Shown here in pieces: positions 28,301 to 36,863 of a DNA stretch of 64,000 nt. Origin of the DNA: Chromobacterium sp. IIBBL 290-4 (GTDB lineage: Bacteria; Pseudomonadota; Gammaproteobacteria; Burkholderiales; Chromobacteriaceae); assembly GCF_024207115.1 (NCBI RefSeq), contig NZ_CP100128.1:558001-622000 (forward strand). The letters are read 5' to 3'. Made by a program: the position numbers and the translations under genes. The notes under the pieces are model-generated. The model searched no databases, was not told the DNA's origin, and worked only from the letters and a program-made list of their open reading frames with translations. Each line of letters opens with the position of its first letter. Positions within the stretch are counted from its first letter, which is position 1.

Positions 28301-28769
28301 GCAGCGCCGGCGCGCATTCCGGATAGGGATTGGGCTTCAGCATTTCCCGCGCCCGCGCGAAGCCGTCCTTCAACAACGTATCGGCATGCTCGCGCACCAG
28401 TTTCGGCCAACGCGGGTCTTCGAACACCTGCGGCTCCGGCGGCAGCGAGACATTGGCGTTGATCAGCGAGGTGCCGCCCAGGCCGCAGCCGACCATCACG
28501 TTCTGCTGCGGGTTGACATGCAAGTCGTACAGGCCGGTGCGCGAACCCAGATGGCCGTCGGGATGGTGAACCTGGAACTCCGGCGAGGCCTGCGCCAATG
28601 TGGCCGGGTATTCGCCGGGAATGATCTCGCGCCCGCGCTCCAGCAGACAGACGCTGCGGCCGGCCCGCGCCATGCGCGAAGCGGCGATGCCGCCGCCGTA
28701 GCCGGAGCCGATCACCACGACTTGGTAATGTTCCTTGATTTCACTGAGGGGGATAGCAATGCGCGCCAT
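25323..28769 (-). CDS. GMC oxidoreductase fused to an alpha/beta hydrolase
   Basis: A protein of 1148 residues from the ATG at 28769, which has AGGAG eight bases upstream. Residues 1-560 are a flavoprotein of the GMC/cholesterol-oxidase type: GSGYGGG (21-27) binds FAD, HPLGGCVMG and TDGSVIPTSLAVNPLLT form the C-terminal active-site region. CNYCGDCVSGC (C201, C204, C207, C211) could hold an iron-sulfur cluster. Residues about 590-770 form a beta-rich middle domain. Residues about 820-1148 are a hydrolase with VHGLGVGSN and VVHCYGA, in which C922 takes the place of the usual serine; GYGHIDCM gives the His. Likely oxidation plus ester or thioester cleavage of a lipid or sterol-like compound. First gene of an operon with the cytochrome and phosphoesterase. 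Confidence 0.85.
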   Translation of the reverse strand: MARIAIPLSEIKEHYQVVVIGSGYGGGIAASRMARAGRSVCLLERGREIIPGEYPATLAQASPEFQVHHPDGHLGSRTGLYDLHVNPQQNVMVGCGLGGTSLINANVSLPPEPQVFEDPRWPKLVREHADTLLKDGFARAREMLKPNPYPECAPALPKLEANRKSSDRLKDKHVFYRPPINVTFDKLPGDRNHVGVEQLPCNYCGDCVSGCNNKAKNTTLMNYLPDASNHGAEIFCQASVRHLERDGDGWIVHYQYVGTGREKFDAPTLFVKADIVILSAGTLGSTEILLRSREQGLALSGELGKHMSGNGDILGFGYNNDERINGIGFGTHSAKEIGPVGPCITSIIDMRDEADWRKRMVIEEGSIPGAIGEVMKPAMALASAELGQPAETGMGAKLAYLAREADSALRGPYHGAMNRLQTYLIMSHDDGAGVMALDEHDQLKLEWPGVGEQPNFEIGNARLLESTRALGGIYVRNPIWTELFRHSLITVHPLGGCVMGEDAAQGVVNHKGQVFSGQAGEAVYPGLYVTDGSVIPTSLAVNPLLTISAISERAMALLAADRGWSIDYALPSAPRAPQAAAKPGIEFTETMKGFFSTAHRQPAGTDLAVYQAAYQAGKDAGSAMGFTVTVESDDLEQLISNPKHQASIVGTLDAPALSPLPLTVSHGVFNLFEEYPEQVGVRHMNYNMRLTAEDGAEFFFSAFKYVPSNHSALRVWSDTSTLYVTVYRGADDSGEVVGSGVLHIAPADFARQMTTMKVLNVDSEAERLKQLARFGEYFAGVLWDSYGGVLAPNVYFNPEAPPRRKRPLNAGAPEVTFFRTEDGVDLKLTRYQGGTKGPVMLVHGLGVGSNIFSTDTIATNLLEYLYQHGYDVWLLDFRVSILLPASKEQWDGDQIARYDYPAAIRQIREATGAKDVQCVVHCYGATTFFMSLLAGLEGVRSVVCSQIAADIVVPPATAVKTGLHLPSVLDKLGVQSLTAYTATDSSWFEKLYDTALKGYALAEAQGYCDNPVCHRITFMYASLYRHDKLNETLHDNLHELFGIANMRTMEHLARMCRAGHLVAFDGADAYMPHFDRLQLPILFISGANNECYLPESTQRTYDKLVASYGPESYSRLVVPGYGHIDCMFGKSAALDIYPAIVVHLDKTA

Positions 28770-28893
28770 GCTTCGTGCTCCTGTCCGGATCGAACGACGA
28801 GCCACGAATACCTTGCAAAAGGCGCGGGGCAGCCTGGCTGCGCGAGCGCGGCGCCGCCTGACGGCGGCCTTATCGTTTTGTGACGCTTAAGAT

Positions 28894-28907
28894 TTGATCT
28901 AGATCAA
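28894..28907 (-). promoter_or_regulatory. perfect FNR/ANR-type binding site upstream of the GMC operon
   Basis: TTGATCTAGATCAA matches the consensus TTGAT-N4-ATCAA at every fixed base. It lies 125 bases before the GMC start codon. CGATAA about 19 bases downstream on the minus strand may serve as a -10, roughly the spacing of a class II activated promoter. Oxygen-dependent control of the GMC/cytochrome operon follows by inference; folA on the same strand ends at 29020, so it is not the target. Confidence 0.65.
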
Positions 28908-28971
28908 AAAAATGCTTGCGGCAATGACTAATCGACAGCGAGGCGCGCATGGCATGCCCACAGTGAAAGGA

Positions 28972-28999
28972 AAAGCCGGAAGCGCAGGCCTCCGGCTTT
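28972..28999 (-). terminator. rho-independent terminator of thyA-folA
   Basis: AAAGCCGGA (28972-28980) and TCCGGCTTT (28991-28999) form the stem; on the minus strand TTTTCC follows. It starts 20 bases after the folA stop. Confidence 0.75.
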
Positions 29000-29019
29000 G
29001 AATAAGCGCCAAACGGCGT

Positions 29020-29511
29020 TTAAACGCGCTGATAATCGACGAAAGCGTAAGCCAGGCCGTTCGCGCCCACCGCCTCAGCTCGCGAGACCTCGCGCCAAGC
29101 CGCCGGGTCAAACTCCGGAAAGTAGGCGTCGCCATCGAAGCGCTGGGCGATTTCGGTCAAACGCAGTTGATCCGCCCGCGCGATGGCCTGGCCATATAGC
29201 TGCGCGCCGCCGATCAGGCACACCTCCTCCACCGAGCCCGCCAAGGCCAAGGCCTCCTCCAGGGAATGCGCCGCCTCGGCGCCTTCCGCTTGCCAGTCCG
29301 CCTGCCGCGTCACCACGATATTGCGCCGGCCCGGCAGCGGCCGGCCTATGGAATCCCAGGTCTTGCGGCCCATGATCACCGGCTTCCCCAGCGTCACCGC
29401 CTTAAAGTGCTTGAGGTCTTCCGGCAAATGCCAGGGCATGCGGTTGTCCAGGCCGATGGCGCGGTTGGCGGCCATGGCTGCCACCAGGGTCAGGATGGGT
29501 TTCTGGCTCAT
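29020..29511 (-). CDS. folA: dihydrofolate reductase
   Basis: A protein of 163 residues, the normal size. It regenerates tetrahydrofolate from dihydrofolate with [30 protein letters not shown] contains the Met20-loop region with W and D/E positions of the active site (seen as [14 protein letters not shown]), VIMGRKTW is the NADPH-binding strand and GGAQLYGQA the second phosphate loop. Its ATG overlaps the thyA stop as ATGA, so the two are translationally coupled: ThyA makes dihydrofolate and DHFR recycles it. Confidence 0.96.
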   Translation of the reverse strand: MSQKPILTLVAAMAANRAIGLDNRMPWHLPEDLKHFKAVTLGKPVIMGRKTWDSIGRPLPGRRNIVVTRQADWQAEGAEAAHSLEEALALAGSVEEVCLIGGAQLYGQAIARADQLRLTEIAQRFDGDAYFPEFDPAAWREVSRAEAVGANGLAYAFVDYQRV

Positions 29512-30302
29512 ACCGCCACCGGCGCCTTGATGGCGGGATGCGGGTCGTAGCCTTCCAGCGTGAAGTCCTCGAAACGGAAGGCGAACAAATCTTTTACATC
29601 CGGATTCAGCTTCATGGTCGGCAGCGCATGCGGTTGGCGCGTTAATTGCAACTGGACCTGCTCCATATGGTTGCTGTACAGATGGGCATCGCCCAGCGTA
29701 TGGATGAAGTCGCCCGGCTGCAGGCCGCACACCTGGGCCACCATCATGGTCAGCAAGGCATAGCTGGCGATATTGAAGGGCACGCCCAGGAAGATGTCGG
29801 CCGAACGCTGGTAGAGCTGGCAGGACAGCTTGCCGTCGAGAACATAGAACTGGAACAGGCTGTGGCAAGGCGGCAGCGCCATCTCGTCCACCAGCGCCGG
29901 GTTCCAGGCCGACACGATCAGCCGGCGCGAGTCCGGGTTCTTTTTGATCATGTCCAGCACATTGGCGATCTGGTCGATGTGGCGGCCGTCCGGCGCCGGC
30001 CAGCTGCGCCACTGGTAGCCGTACACCGGGCCCAGGTCGCCGTTTTCATCGGCCCACTCGTCCCAGATCGACACGCCGTTTTCCTTGAGGTAGCGAATAT
30101 TGGTGTCGCCGGACAAAAACCACAGCAGTTCATGGATGATGGAGCGCAGATGGCACTTCTTGGTGGTCACCAGCGGAAAACCTTCCGCCAGGTTGAAGCG
30201 CATCTGATAGCCGAACACCGAGCGGGTGCCGGTGCCGGTGCGGTCGGATTTGTCATGGCCATGTTCCAGCACATGGCGCATCAGATCGAGGTACTGTCGC
30301 AT
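29508..30302 (-). CDS. thyA: thymidylate synthase
   Basis: A protein of 264 residues, the same length as E. coli ThyA, when started at 30302 (AGGA eight bases upstream); an ATG nine codons earlier has no such site. It methylates dUMP to dTMP using methylene-tetrahydrofolate. Catalytic C146 is in [11 protein letters not shown]-loop [11 protein letters not shown], the [18 protein letters not shown] region and the final PVAV are all typical. It is followed by folA with an ATGA overlap. Confidence 0.97.
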   Translation of the reverse strand: MRQYLDLMRHVLEHGHDKSDRTGTGTRSVFGYQMRFNLAEGFPLVTTKKCHLRSIIHELLWFLSGDTNIRYLKENGVSIWDEWADENGDLGPVYGYQWRSWPAPDGRHIDQIANVLDMIKKNPDSRRLIVSAWNPALVDEMALPPCHSLFQFYVLDGKLSCQLYQRSADIFLGVPFNIASYALLTMMVAQVCGLQPGDFIHTLGDAHLYSNHMEQVQLQLTRQPHALPTMKLNPDVKDLFAFRFEDFTLEGYDPHPAIKAPVAV

Positions 30303-30443
30303 GTCGAATTTCCTGTTGATTGCCGACATTGTACCCGCTGGCGGAGGCGGAGGCGAGGCGGCGGGCTGGCCGGACAGCCCCCTGATAAGCTAACATTCAT
30401 TTTAAAATCAAGACAAAAGCATTATTAACGCCGAAACGAGCCC

Positions 30444-31610
30444 ATGGCAGAAGATTCAGACCTCGAACGCACCGAACCCGCGTCAGCCAAACGGCTATCG
30501 ATGGCGCGAGAAGACGGCAACATTCCCCGATCGCGGGAGTTGTCGACGTTCGCCGTCACCATGACCGGCGTCGCCTTGCTGATGGTGCTGGGCGGCAAGA
30601 TCGCCCGTTACCTGGGCGACACCATGCAAAAGCTGCTGACCTTCGACCAGAGCACGGTGCAAAACACCGAGCCGGTGCTGGCCCGTTTCAAGGAATCCAT
30701 CTTCGGCGCGTTGTGGGAGCTGGCGCCCTTCTTCGGCGGGCTGGCGCTGGTGGCGCTGTTCACCCCCATGCTCATCGGCGGCTGGAACCTGACCTTCAAG
30801 GCGCTGGAGCCCAACTTCGGCAAGTTGAACCCGCTGCCGGGCATCAAGCGCCTGGTATCGATCAATTCCGCCACCGAGGCGCTGAAGGCGATACTCAAAA
30901 GCCTGCTGATAGGCGGCATCGCCACCTGGTACATCTGGAAAGAGCGCGACGAAATCATCGGCCTGTTGGCCATGCCGCTGGAATCCGGCGCGCTGAAGCT
31001 GACCGATCTATTGATCCGGACATTCTTCATCGTCACCGCCTCGCTGATCCTGCTGGTCGCCATCGATGTGCCTTACCAGCTGTGGAGCTACTACAAGAAA
31101 TTGCGCATGACCAAGGAAGAGGTCAAACAGGAATACAAGGAAGCCGAAGGCTCGCCGGAAGTGAAGGGCCGCATCCGCCAGATGCAGCGCGAAGCCGCGC
31201 GCAAGCGGATGATGCAGGAAGTGCCCAAGGCCAATGTGATCGTCACCAACCCGACCCACTTCGCCGTGGCGCTAAAGTACGATGAAAACATGCGCGCGCC
31301 GCAAATAGTCGCCAAGGGCTCTTTGAAACTGGCCGAGAAAATCATCGATACCGGCAAGGATAGCCGCGTGCCGGTGATGCGCTCGCCTCGCTTCGCCCGG
31401 GCGCTGTATTTCAATGCCGAACTGGGAGAGGACATCCCTTCCGCGCTCTACGCCGCGGCGGCCCAGGTGCTGGCCTATGTCTACCAGCTGCAGCAATATC
31501 AGTCGGTCGGCGGCGTCGCGCCGGTGTTCCCGGACAAACTGGAAGTGCCCGAGGAGCTTGACCCGTACAGCAAACGTCCGCAAGATTCGGCGCCAGAAGA
31601 AAGCCGATAA
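30444..31610 (+). CDS. flhB: flagellar type III export switch protein FlhB
   Basis: A protein of 388 residues. FlhB sits in the inner membrane at the flagellar export gate and changes substrate specificity from hook to filament. The N terminus EPASAKRLSMAREDGNIPRS is typical, four membrane helices span about 30-215, and the cytoplasmic part carries the self-cleavage site NPTH (269-272). It opens the flagellar operon, with flhA six bases downstream. The last 40 residues are a loose polar tail. No sigma-54 or sigma-28 promoter was recognised in the 141 bases before it. Confidence 0.97.
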   Translation: MAEDSDLERTEPASAKRLSMAREDGNIPRSRELSTFAVTMTGVALLMVLGGKIARYLGDTMQKLLTFDQSTVQNTEPVLARFKESIFGALWELAPFFGGLALVALFTPMLIGGWNLTFKALEPNFGKLNPLPGIKRLVSINSATEALKAILKSLLIGGIATWYIWKERDEIIGLLAMPLESGALKLTDLLIRTFFIVTASLILLVAIDVPYQLWSYYKKLRMTKEEVKQEYKEAEGSPEVKGRIRQMQREAARKRMMQEVPKANVIVTNPTHFAVALKYDENMRAPQIVAKGSLKLAEKIIDTGKDSRVPVMRSPRFARALYFNAELGEDIPSALYAAAAQVLAYVYQLQQYQSVGGVAPVFPDKLEVPEELDPYSKRPQDSAPEESR

Positions 31611-31616
31611 GCCAGC

Positions 31617-33701
31617 ATGGATTCGATACTGCAAATACTGCGCAACCTGAAGATCTTCCAGCTCGCCGGGCCGCTGCTGATCATCCTCATCCTGTCGATG
31701 ATGATCCTGCCGCTGCCGCCGGTGCTGCTCGACATCTTCTTCACCTTCAACATCGCGGTGTCGGTGATTGTGCTGCTGGTCGGCATCAATGTGCGCAAGC
31801 CGCTGGACTTCTCGTCCTTCCCCTCGGTGCTGCTGATCACCACCATGCTGCGGCTGTCGCTGAACGTCGCCTCCAGCCGGGTGGTGCTGCTGGAGGGCCA
31901 TACCGGCCCGGACGCCGCCGGCAAGGTGATTGAATCGTTCTCCCACTTCCTGGTGGGCGGCAACGTCGCCATCGGCATCGTGGTGTTCGTCATCATCACC
32001 ATCATCAACTTCGTGGTGATCACCAAGGGCGCCGGCCGGATCGCCGAAGTGTCGGCGCGCTTCACACTGGACGCGATGCCCGGCAAGCAAATGGCGATCG
32101 ACGCCGACCTCAACGCCGGCCTGATCGGCGAAGACGAAGCCCGCAAGCGCCGCTCCACCATCGCCGAGGAAGCCAACTTCTTCGGCGCCATGGACGGCGC
32201 CTCCAAATACGTGCGCGGCGACGCCATGGCCGGCATCCTGATCATTTTGATCAACGTGATCGGCGGCCTGATCGTCGGCGTGGTGCAGCATGACCTGCCT
32301 GTCGGCCAGGCGGCGGAAACCTACACCCTGCTCAGCATCGGCGACGGCCTGGTGGCGCAAATTCCGGCGCTGATCATCTCCACCGCCGCCGGTATCGTGG
32401 TGACGCGCGTCGGCACCGATCAGGACATGTCGGAGCAGTTCCTGACCCAGCTGTTCACCAAGCCGCAGGTGCTGTACATCACTTCGGCGGTGATAGGCAT
32501 GATAGGCCTGATCCCGAATATGCCTCACTTGTCCTTCCTGCTGATCGCCGGCGCCTTGCTGGCCTTGGCGAGGGCGATGGAGCAAAAGGCCAAGCGCGCC
32601 GAGCGGGCTGCCCAGCAGCAGGCGGTGCAACAGGCAGCCCCGCCCGAACAACAGGGCGCGGAAGTCAGCTGGAGCGATGTGCAGCATGTGGATCAGCTGG
32701 GCATGGAAGTGGGCTATCGTTTGATTCCGCTGGTGGACCGCACCCAGGATGGCGAGCTGCTGCGCCGCATCCGCGGCATCCGCAAGAAGATCGCCCAGGA
32801 CTTGGGCTTCCTGGTGCCGCCGGTCCATATCCGCGACAATCTGGAAATCAAGCCCAATGCCTACCGCATCCTGCTCAAGGGCGTGGAGATCGGCAAGGGC
32901 GAGGCCTTCATGGGCCAGTTCCTGGCGATCAACCCCGGCCGCGTCAGCCGCGAAATCGCCGGCAACGCCACCACCGACCCAGCCTTCGGCCTGCCGGCGG
33001 TGTGGATAGACGCAGGCAAGCGGGAAGAAGCGCAGTCTCTGGGCTATACCGTGGTAGATGCCAGCACGGTTGTGGCCACCCATATTTCCAACCTGCTGCA
33101 GACCCACGCGGCAGAGTTGCTGGGCCGCGAAGAGGTGCAGGCCCTGATCGACCACCAGGCCAAGGAATCGCCGAAGCTGATCGAAGACCTGGTGCCCAAG
33201 GTGGTGCCGGTGGGCACGCTGCAGAAAGTGCTGCAGCAATTGCTGAACGACGGGATTCATATCCGCGACTTCCGCACCATCGTCGAAACGCTGGCCGACC
33301 ACATCCCGCAAAACCAGGATGTGGACGAACTGACCGGCGCGGTGCGCACCGCCTTGTCGCGGGTGATCGTGCAGCAGCTGTTCCCTGGGGAAAACGAGCT
33401 GCCGCTGATGACGCTGGAGCCGCAGCTGGAAAACGTGCTGATGCAGGCGGTGCAATCCAAGGCCGGCGGCGGCCTGGAGCCCGGATTGGCGGAGAATTTG
33501 CTGTCCAGCGCCGCCCAGCAGACGGAACAAGTGGAGATTCAAGGGTACAATCCGGTTTTGCTGACGGCGCCCGGTTTGCGGCCGCTATTGGCGCGATTCT
33601 TGCGAAGGGCATTGCCGCAGCTGCGTGTGATTTCGCATAATGAGATTCCGGACAATAAATCCATTCGTATAATTGCGGTAATCGGCGGTAGCAAGGGCTA
33701 A
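31617..33701 (+). CDS. flhA: flagellar export gate protein FlhA
   Basis: A protein of 694 residues. FlhA is the large export-gate subunit that forms a nonameric ring and docks chaperone-substrate complexes. The first 330 residues hold eight membrane helices and the FHIPEP-family motif NVASSRVVLLEGH with GRIAEVSARFTLDAMPGKQM (read as separate pieces). A Gln/Ala-rich linker (about 325-350) leads to the cytoplasmic domain. The order flhB-flhA-flhF is that of polar-flagellated proteobacteria. Confidence 0.97.
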   Translation: MDSILQILRNLKIFQLAGPLLIILILSMMILPLPPVLLDIFFTFNIAVSVIVLLVGINVRKPLDFSSFPSVLLITTMLRLSLNVASSRVVLLEGHTGPDAAGKVIESFSHFLVGGNVAIGIVVFVIITIINFVVITKGAGRIAEVSARFTLDAMPGKQMAIDADLNAGLIGEDEARKRRSTIAEEANFFGAMDGASKYVRGDAMAGILIILINVIGGLIVGVVQHDLPVGQAAETYTLLSIGDGLVAQIPALIISTAAGIVVTRVGTDQDMSEQFLTQLFTKPQVLYITSAVIGMIGLIPNMPHLSFLLIAGALLALARAMEQKAKRAERAAQQQAVQQAAPPEQQGAEVSWSDVQHVDQLGMEVGYRLIPLVDRTQDGELLRRIRGIRKKIAQDLGFLVPPVHIRDNLEIKPNAYRILLKGVEIGKGEAFMGQFLAINPGRVSREIAGNATTDPAFGLPAVWIDAGKREEAQSLGYTVVDASTVVATHISNLLQTHAAELLGREEVQALIDHQAKESPKLIEDLVPKVVPVGTLQKVLQQLLNDGIHIRDFRTIVETLADHIPQNQDVDELTGAVRTALSRVIVQQLFPGENELPLMTLEPQLENVLMQAVQSKAGGGLEPGLAENLLSSAAQQTEQVEIQGYNPVLLTAPGLRPLLARFLRRALPQLRVISHNEIPDNKSIRIIAVIGGSKG

Positions 33702-33707
33702 TCGACA

Positions 33708-35189
33708 ATGGTGGTGAAAAAGTTCTTCGGGAAAACCACTCGAGACGCGCTGCGGCAAGTTCGCGAAGAACTGGGGGCCGACGCCCTCATCTTGTCCAAT
33801 CGCCCCACCATGGGCGGCGGAGTGGAAATCATGGCGGTGGCCGACTCCGACGTCGCCAACCTGGCCAGCACCCTGTCCACGTCCACCAGCAAGCATCCGC
33901 CGCGCAACGCTCCGCCCGCGGTCAACCGGCCGCAGCAGCCCGCGCCCATCCCGCCGGCCAACGGCAGCGCGGTGAACCGCGCCATCGCCCGCACCTACGC
34001 CATGCCGGTGGAACCGCTGGAAAGCCCCGCGCCGCCGCGGCTGGAAGCCGCCATGCCGCGCATGGAGCCCACATACGCGCCCGAGCCGCAGCCCATCCCG
34101 CGCCCCGCGCAGACTCCGGCGCCGCAAATGCGCCCGGCCGCGCCGCCCACGGCCCAGCCGCAGGCATCCAAGCCGCCGCAGCCGGACCCGGGCTTCGCCA
34201 TTCCGCTGCACACGCCGCGCAATAACGGCCAGGAGCCGGAGCAGATGGCGCACGAACTCAGGCAGATAGGCGATGAAATCAAGCTGCTGCGCAGCCTGCT
34301 GCAAAGCCAGCTGGCCAGCTTCGCCTGGTCCGACATGGAGGGCAAGGCGCCCAACCGGCTGGAATTGTTCAAGCATCTGCTGGCGATGGGCTTTTCCGCC
34401 CAATTGATCCGCCAGCTGATCGAAAAAATGCCGGCCCAGTATCAGGCCGAAGTCGCCGTCAAATGGGCGCGCTCGGCGCTGGTGCACAATCTGAAATGCG
34501 CCGACGCCGACCGCGAAGTGATGGACCGCGGCGGCATCTTCGCCCTGGTCGGCCCCACCGGCGTCGGCAAGACCACCACCGTGGCCAAGCTGGCCGCGCG
34601 CGCCACCATGCGCTTCGGCGCCCAGCACGTGGCGCTGATCACCACTGACAGCTACCGGATCGGCGCGCAGGACCAACTGCGCATCTATGGCAAGATTCTG
34701 GGCGTGCCGGTGTTTTCCATCCAGAACGAGGGCGATCTGCAGCTGACGCTGGCCGATCTGTCCAACCGCCACATCGTCTTCATCGACACGGTGGGCATGG
34801 GCCAGCGCGACGCGCGCGTGTTGGCGCAGATCGAAATGCTGCGTACCGCCGGCCGGCCCATCGAGCGCCTGCTGCTGCTGGCCGCCAACACCGACGGCCA
34901 CACGCTGGAAGACGTGGTGCGCCGCTACCGGGGCGAGGGCCTGGCCGGCTGCATCCTGTCCAAAATAGACGAAGCGGTGGCGCAAGGCCCCAGCCTGGAC
35001 GTGATCATCCGCAACCGCCTCAAGCTCTACTACATCACCAACGGCCAGCGCGTGCCGGAAGACCTGCACTCGGCCAACGCCGCCTTCCTGGTCGACCGGG
35101 CGATGCGCGCGCAGCAGATCGGTTCGCCGTTCTCGCTGCAGACCGAAGAAATGCCGATCATGCACGCGGCCCAGGCCGGATGGCTGTAA
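33708..35189 (+). CDS. flhF: flagellar SRP-like GTPase FlhF
   Basis: A protein of 493 residues. FlhF marks the cell pole for flagellum assembly. The N terminus MVVKKFFGKTTRDALRQVRE is the typical basic B domain, residues about 60-160 are a Pro/Ala-rich linker, and the NG domain follows with P-loop GPTGVGKT (282-289), TTDSYRIGAQDQL and IDTVGMGQRD. The gene sits six bases after flhA and its end overlaps the start of flhG by ten bases. Confidence 0.96.
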   Translation: MVVKKFFGKTTRDALRQVREELGADALILSNRPTMGGGVEIMAVADSDVANLASTLSTSTSKHPPRNAPPAVNRPQQPAPIPPANGSAVNRAIARTYAMPVEPLESPAPPRLEAAMPRMEPTYAPEPQPIPRPAQTPAPQMRPAAPPTAQPQASKPPQPDPGFAIPLHTPRNNGQEPEQMAHELRQIGDEIKLLRSLLQSQLASFAWSDMEGKAPNRLELFKHLLAMGFSAQLIRQLIEKMPAQYQAEVAVKWARSALVHNLKCADADREVMDRGGIFALVGPTGVGKTTTVAKLAARATMRFGAQHVALITTDSYRIGAQDQLRIYGKILGVPVFSIQNEGDLQLTLADLSNRHIVFIDTVGMGQRDARVLAQIEMLRTAGRPIERLLLLAANTDGHTLEDVVRRYRGEGLAGCILSKIDEAVAQGPSLDVIIRNRLKLYYITNGQRVPEDLHSANAAFLVDRAMRAQQIGSPFSLQTEEMPIMHAAQAGWL

Positions 35190-36064
35190 GCGCCATGCAG
35201 GACCAAGCCGCCAGCCTCCGCCTGCTCGCAGCGCAGCAAAAGCGTTCGCCCAGCTTCGCCTTCATCGGCTCCGAGCACGCCGGCACCAGCACCATCGTCA
35301 CCGAACTGTCGCTGGGGCTGGCCTACGCCGGCCTGCGCCCCATGGTGCTGGACTGTTGCCTGGGCCAGGTGCAAACCCGCCGCCTGGGCGTGCCGACCAC
35401 CGCCACGCTGGAAAGCCAGGTGATCAGCGTCGGCGGCCTGGATGAGATGATGGTGACCTCGCGCCAGGGCGTGCAGTTGGTCAATCTCTACGCCAGGCCG
35501 GAACAGCGGGCGCTGTTCTCCACCCAGCTATGGCTGCGCCTGGGCAGCGAATTCGGCGCGCTGGAGCGCGACGCGTCAGCCTTGCTGATCGACGCGCCCA
35601 ACCCGGCAGTCGACCCCATCCCCGCCTGCGTGGCCGATAATCTGGTGCTGGTGCTGACGCCGGCGGCGGAGTCGCTGACCACCGCCTACGCCATCGTCAA
35701 GCGGCTGGCCAGCCTGTACGGCCGGCAGCGCTTCAACATCTTGATCAACAAGGCGCGCCATCTGGACGAGGCGCGCGAACTGTTCACCCGGCTGTCGGCG
35801 GTCACCAGCGAATTCCTGACCGTGTCGCTGCGCTGGGTGGGCTTTGTGCCGCAGGACAATACCGTGCGACGCAGCCAGACGCTGCACCGCCCTTTGATGG
35901 AAGCCTTTCCCGAAAGCGAGGCGGCAGTAGCCTTCTCCCAGCTGTCTGCGGTACTGTTGCACTGGGATGCGCCGGAAACCAGCCGCGACAGCACTGGATA
36001 CATGGACTTGCTGATAGCCGCCTCGCGCGATTGGGCCGAGGCCGATGGAGCCAAACCTTTATGA
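35180..36064 (+). CDS. flhG: FlhG/FleN-family MinD-like protein with lost Walker A motif
   Basis: A protein of 294 residues at the normal flhG locus, between flhF and fliA with overlaps on both sides (10 bases and ATGA). FlhG is an ATPase that limits flagellar number and works with FlhF. Here the deviant Walker A lysines are gone: residues 30-38 read GSEHAGTST where KGGVGKT is expected. The following strand reads LDCCLGQVQTRRLG instead of an aspartate-rich DxDLG segment, and LLIDAPNPAVD replaces the IDTxxG switch. The fold seems kept (VLVLTPAAESLTTAYA, FNILINKA). ATP binding is therefore doubtful. The start could also be the ATG five codons in. Confidence 0.85.
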   Translation: MAVSAMQDQAASLRLLAAQQKRSPSFAFIGSEHAGTSTIVTELSLGLAYAGLRPMVLDCCLGQVQTRRLGVPTTATLESQVISVGGLDEMMVTSRQGVQLVNLYARPEQRALFSTQLWLRLGSEFGALERDASALLIDAPNPAVDPIPACVADNLVLVLTPAAESLTTAYAIVKRLASLYGRQRFNILINKARHLDEARELFTRLSAVTSEFLTVSLRWVGFVPQDNTVRRSQTLHRPLMEAFPESEAAVAFSQLSAVLLHWDAPETSRDSTGYMDLLIAASRDWAEADGAKPL

Positions 36065-36807
36065 CATCTCCGTCTTTCCGCCGATCCGGCTACGCTGCCG
36101 CAGCGTCCGCCAGCGCCGAGATCGACGTGGAAGCCCACGCCCCGCTGGTGCGCAAGCTGGCCAGCATCATGATCGCCCGCCTGCCGGCGTCGGTGGAGCT
36201 GGGCGATTTGATCCAGGTGGGAATGATAGGCCTGATCGAGGCCGCCCGCCTGTTCGACCCCAACCAGGGCGTGCTGTTCGAAACCTTCGCCAGCCAGCGC
36301 ATACGCGGCGCGATGCTGGATGAGCTGCGCCGCGAAGACTGGCTGCCGCGCCAGGCGCGCCGCAACTCCCGCCAGATTGAAGAAGCCATCTCCCGGCTGG
36401 AACAACAACACGGCCGCTCGCCGCTGGAATCCGAAATCGCGGCGGAAATGGGCATAGAGCTGGATCAATACCAGGACATGCTAGGTGAATGCAAGGGCAC
36501 AACCCTGCTACACTTCGAAGACTTTTCCGGCGACGACGAAGGCATCCACAACCCTGTGGCCAATATCGCCGACGATGACGCGCCGGACCCGCTGGCCTCG
36601 CTGTCCGACGACAGCTTCCGCCAGCAGCTGGTGAGCGCGATCAAGTTCCTGCCGGAGCGGGAACAGCTGGTGATGGCGCTGTATTACGAGCAGGAATTGA
36701 ACTTGAAGGAAATCGGCGCGGTGCTCGGCGTCACCGAGTCGCGCGTCTGCCAACTGCACAGCCAGGCCGTCGCCCGGTTGCGCACAAAATTAAAAGACTG
36801 GCTGTAA
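36061..36807 (+). CDS. fliA: flagellar sigma factor FliA (sigma-28)
   Basis: A protein of 248 residues from ATG 36061, which overlaps the flhG stop as ATGA; GGAG lies ten bases upstream. FliA directs RNA polymerase to late flagellar and chemotaxis promoters. Region 2 is ELGDLIQVGMIGLIEAARLFD with FETFASQRIRGAMLDELR (seen as two segments), region 3 is RSPLESEIAAEMGIEL and region 4 is EIGAVLGVTESRVCQLHSQA. The acidic insert near 155-180 is a normal variable part. Confidence 0.96.
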   Translation: MTSPSFRRSGYAAAASASAEIDVEAHAPLVRKLASIMIARLPASVELGDLIQVGMIGLIEAARLFDPNQGVLFETFASQRIRGAMLDELRREDWLPRQARRNSRQIEEAISRLEQQHGRSPLESEIAAEMGIELDQYQDMLGECKGTTLLHFEDFSGDDEGIHNPVANIADDDAPDPLASLSDDSFRQQLVSAIKFLPEREQLVMALYYEQELNLKEIGAVLGVTESRVCQLHSQAVARLRTKLKDWL

Positions 36808-36863
36808 CGTGAGGTTCGGCCGCGGCCGGCCGGGCGCCAGACCAGCTCGACAACGGATACATT

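Noticed and set aside
30330..30443. Sigma-54 promoter before flhB
   Set aside because: GG-rich bases are present but no GG-N10-GC arrangement fits.
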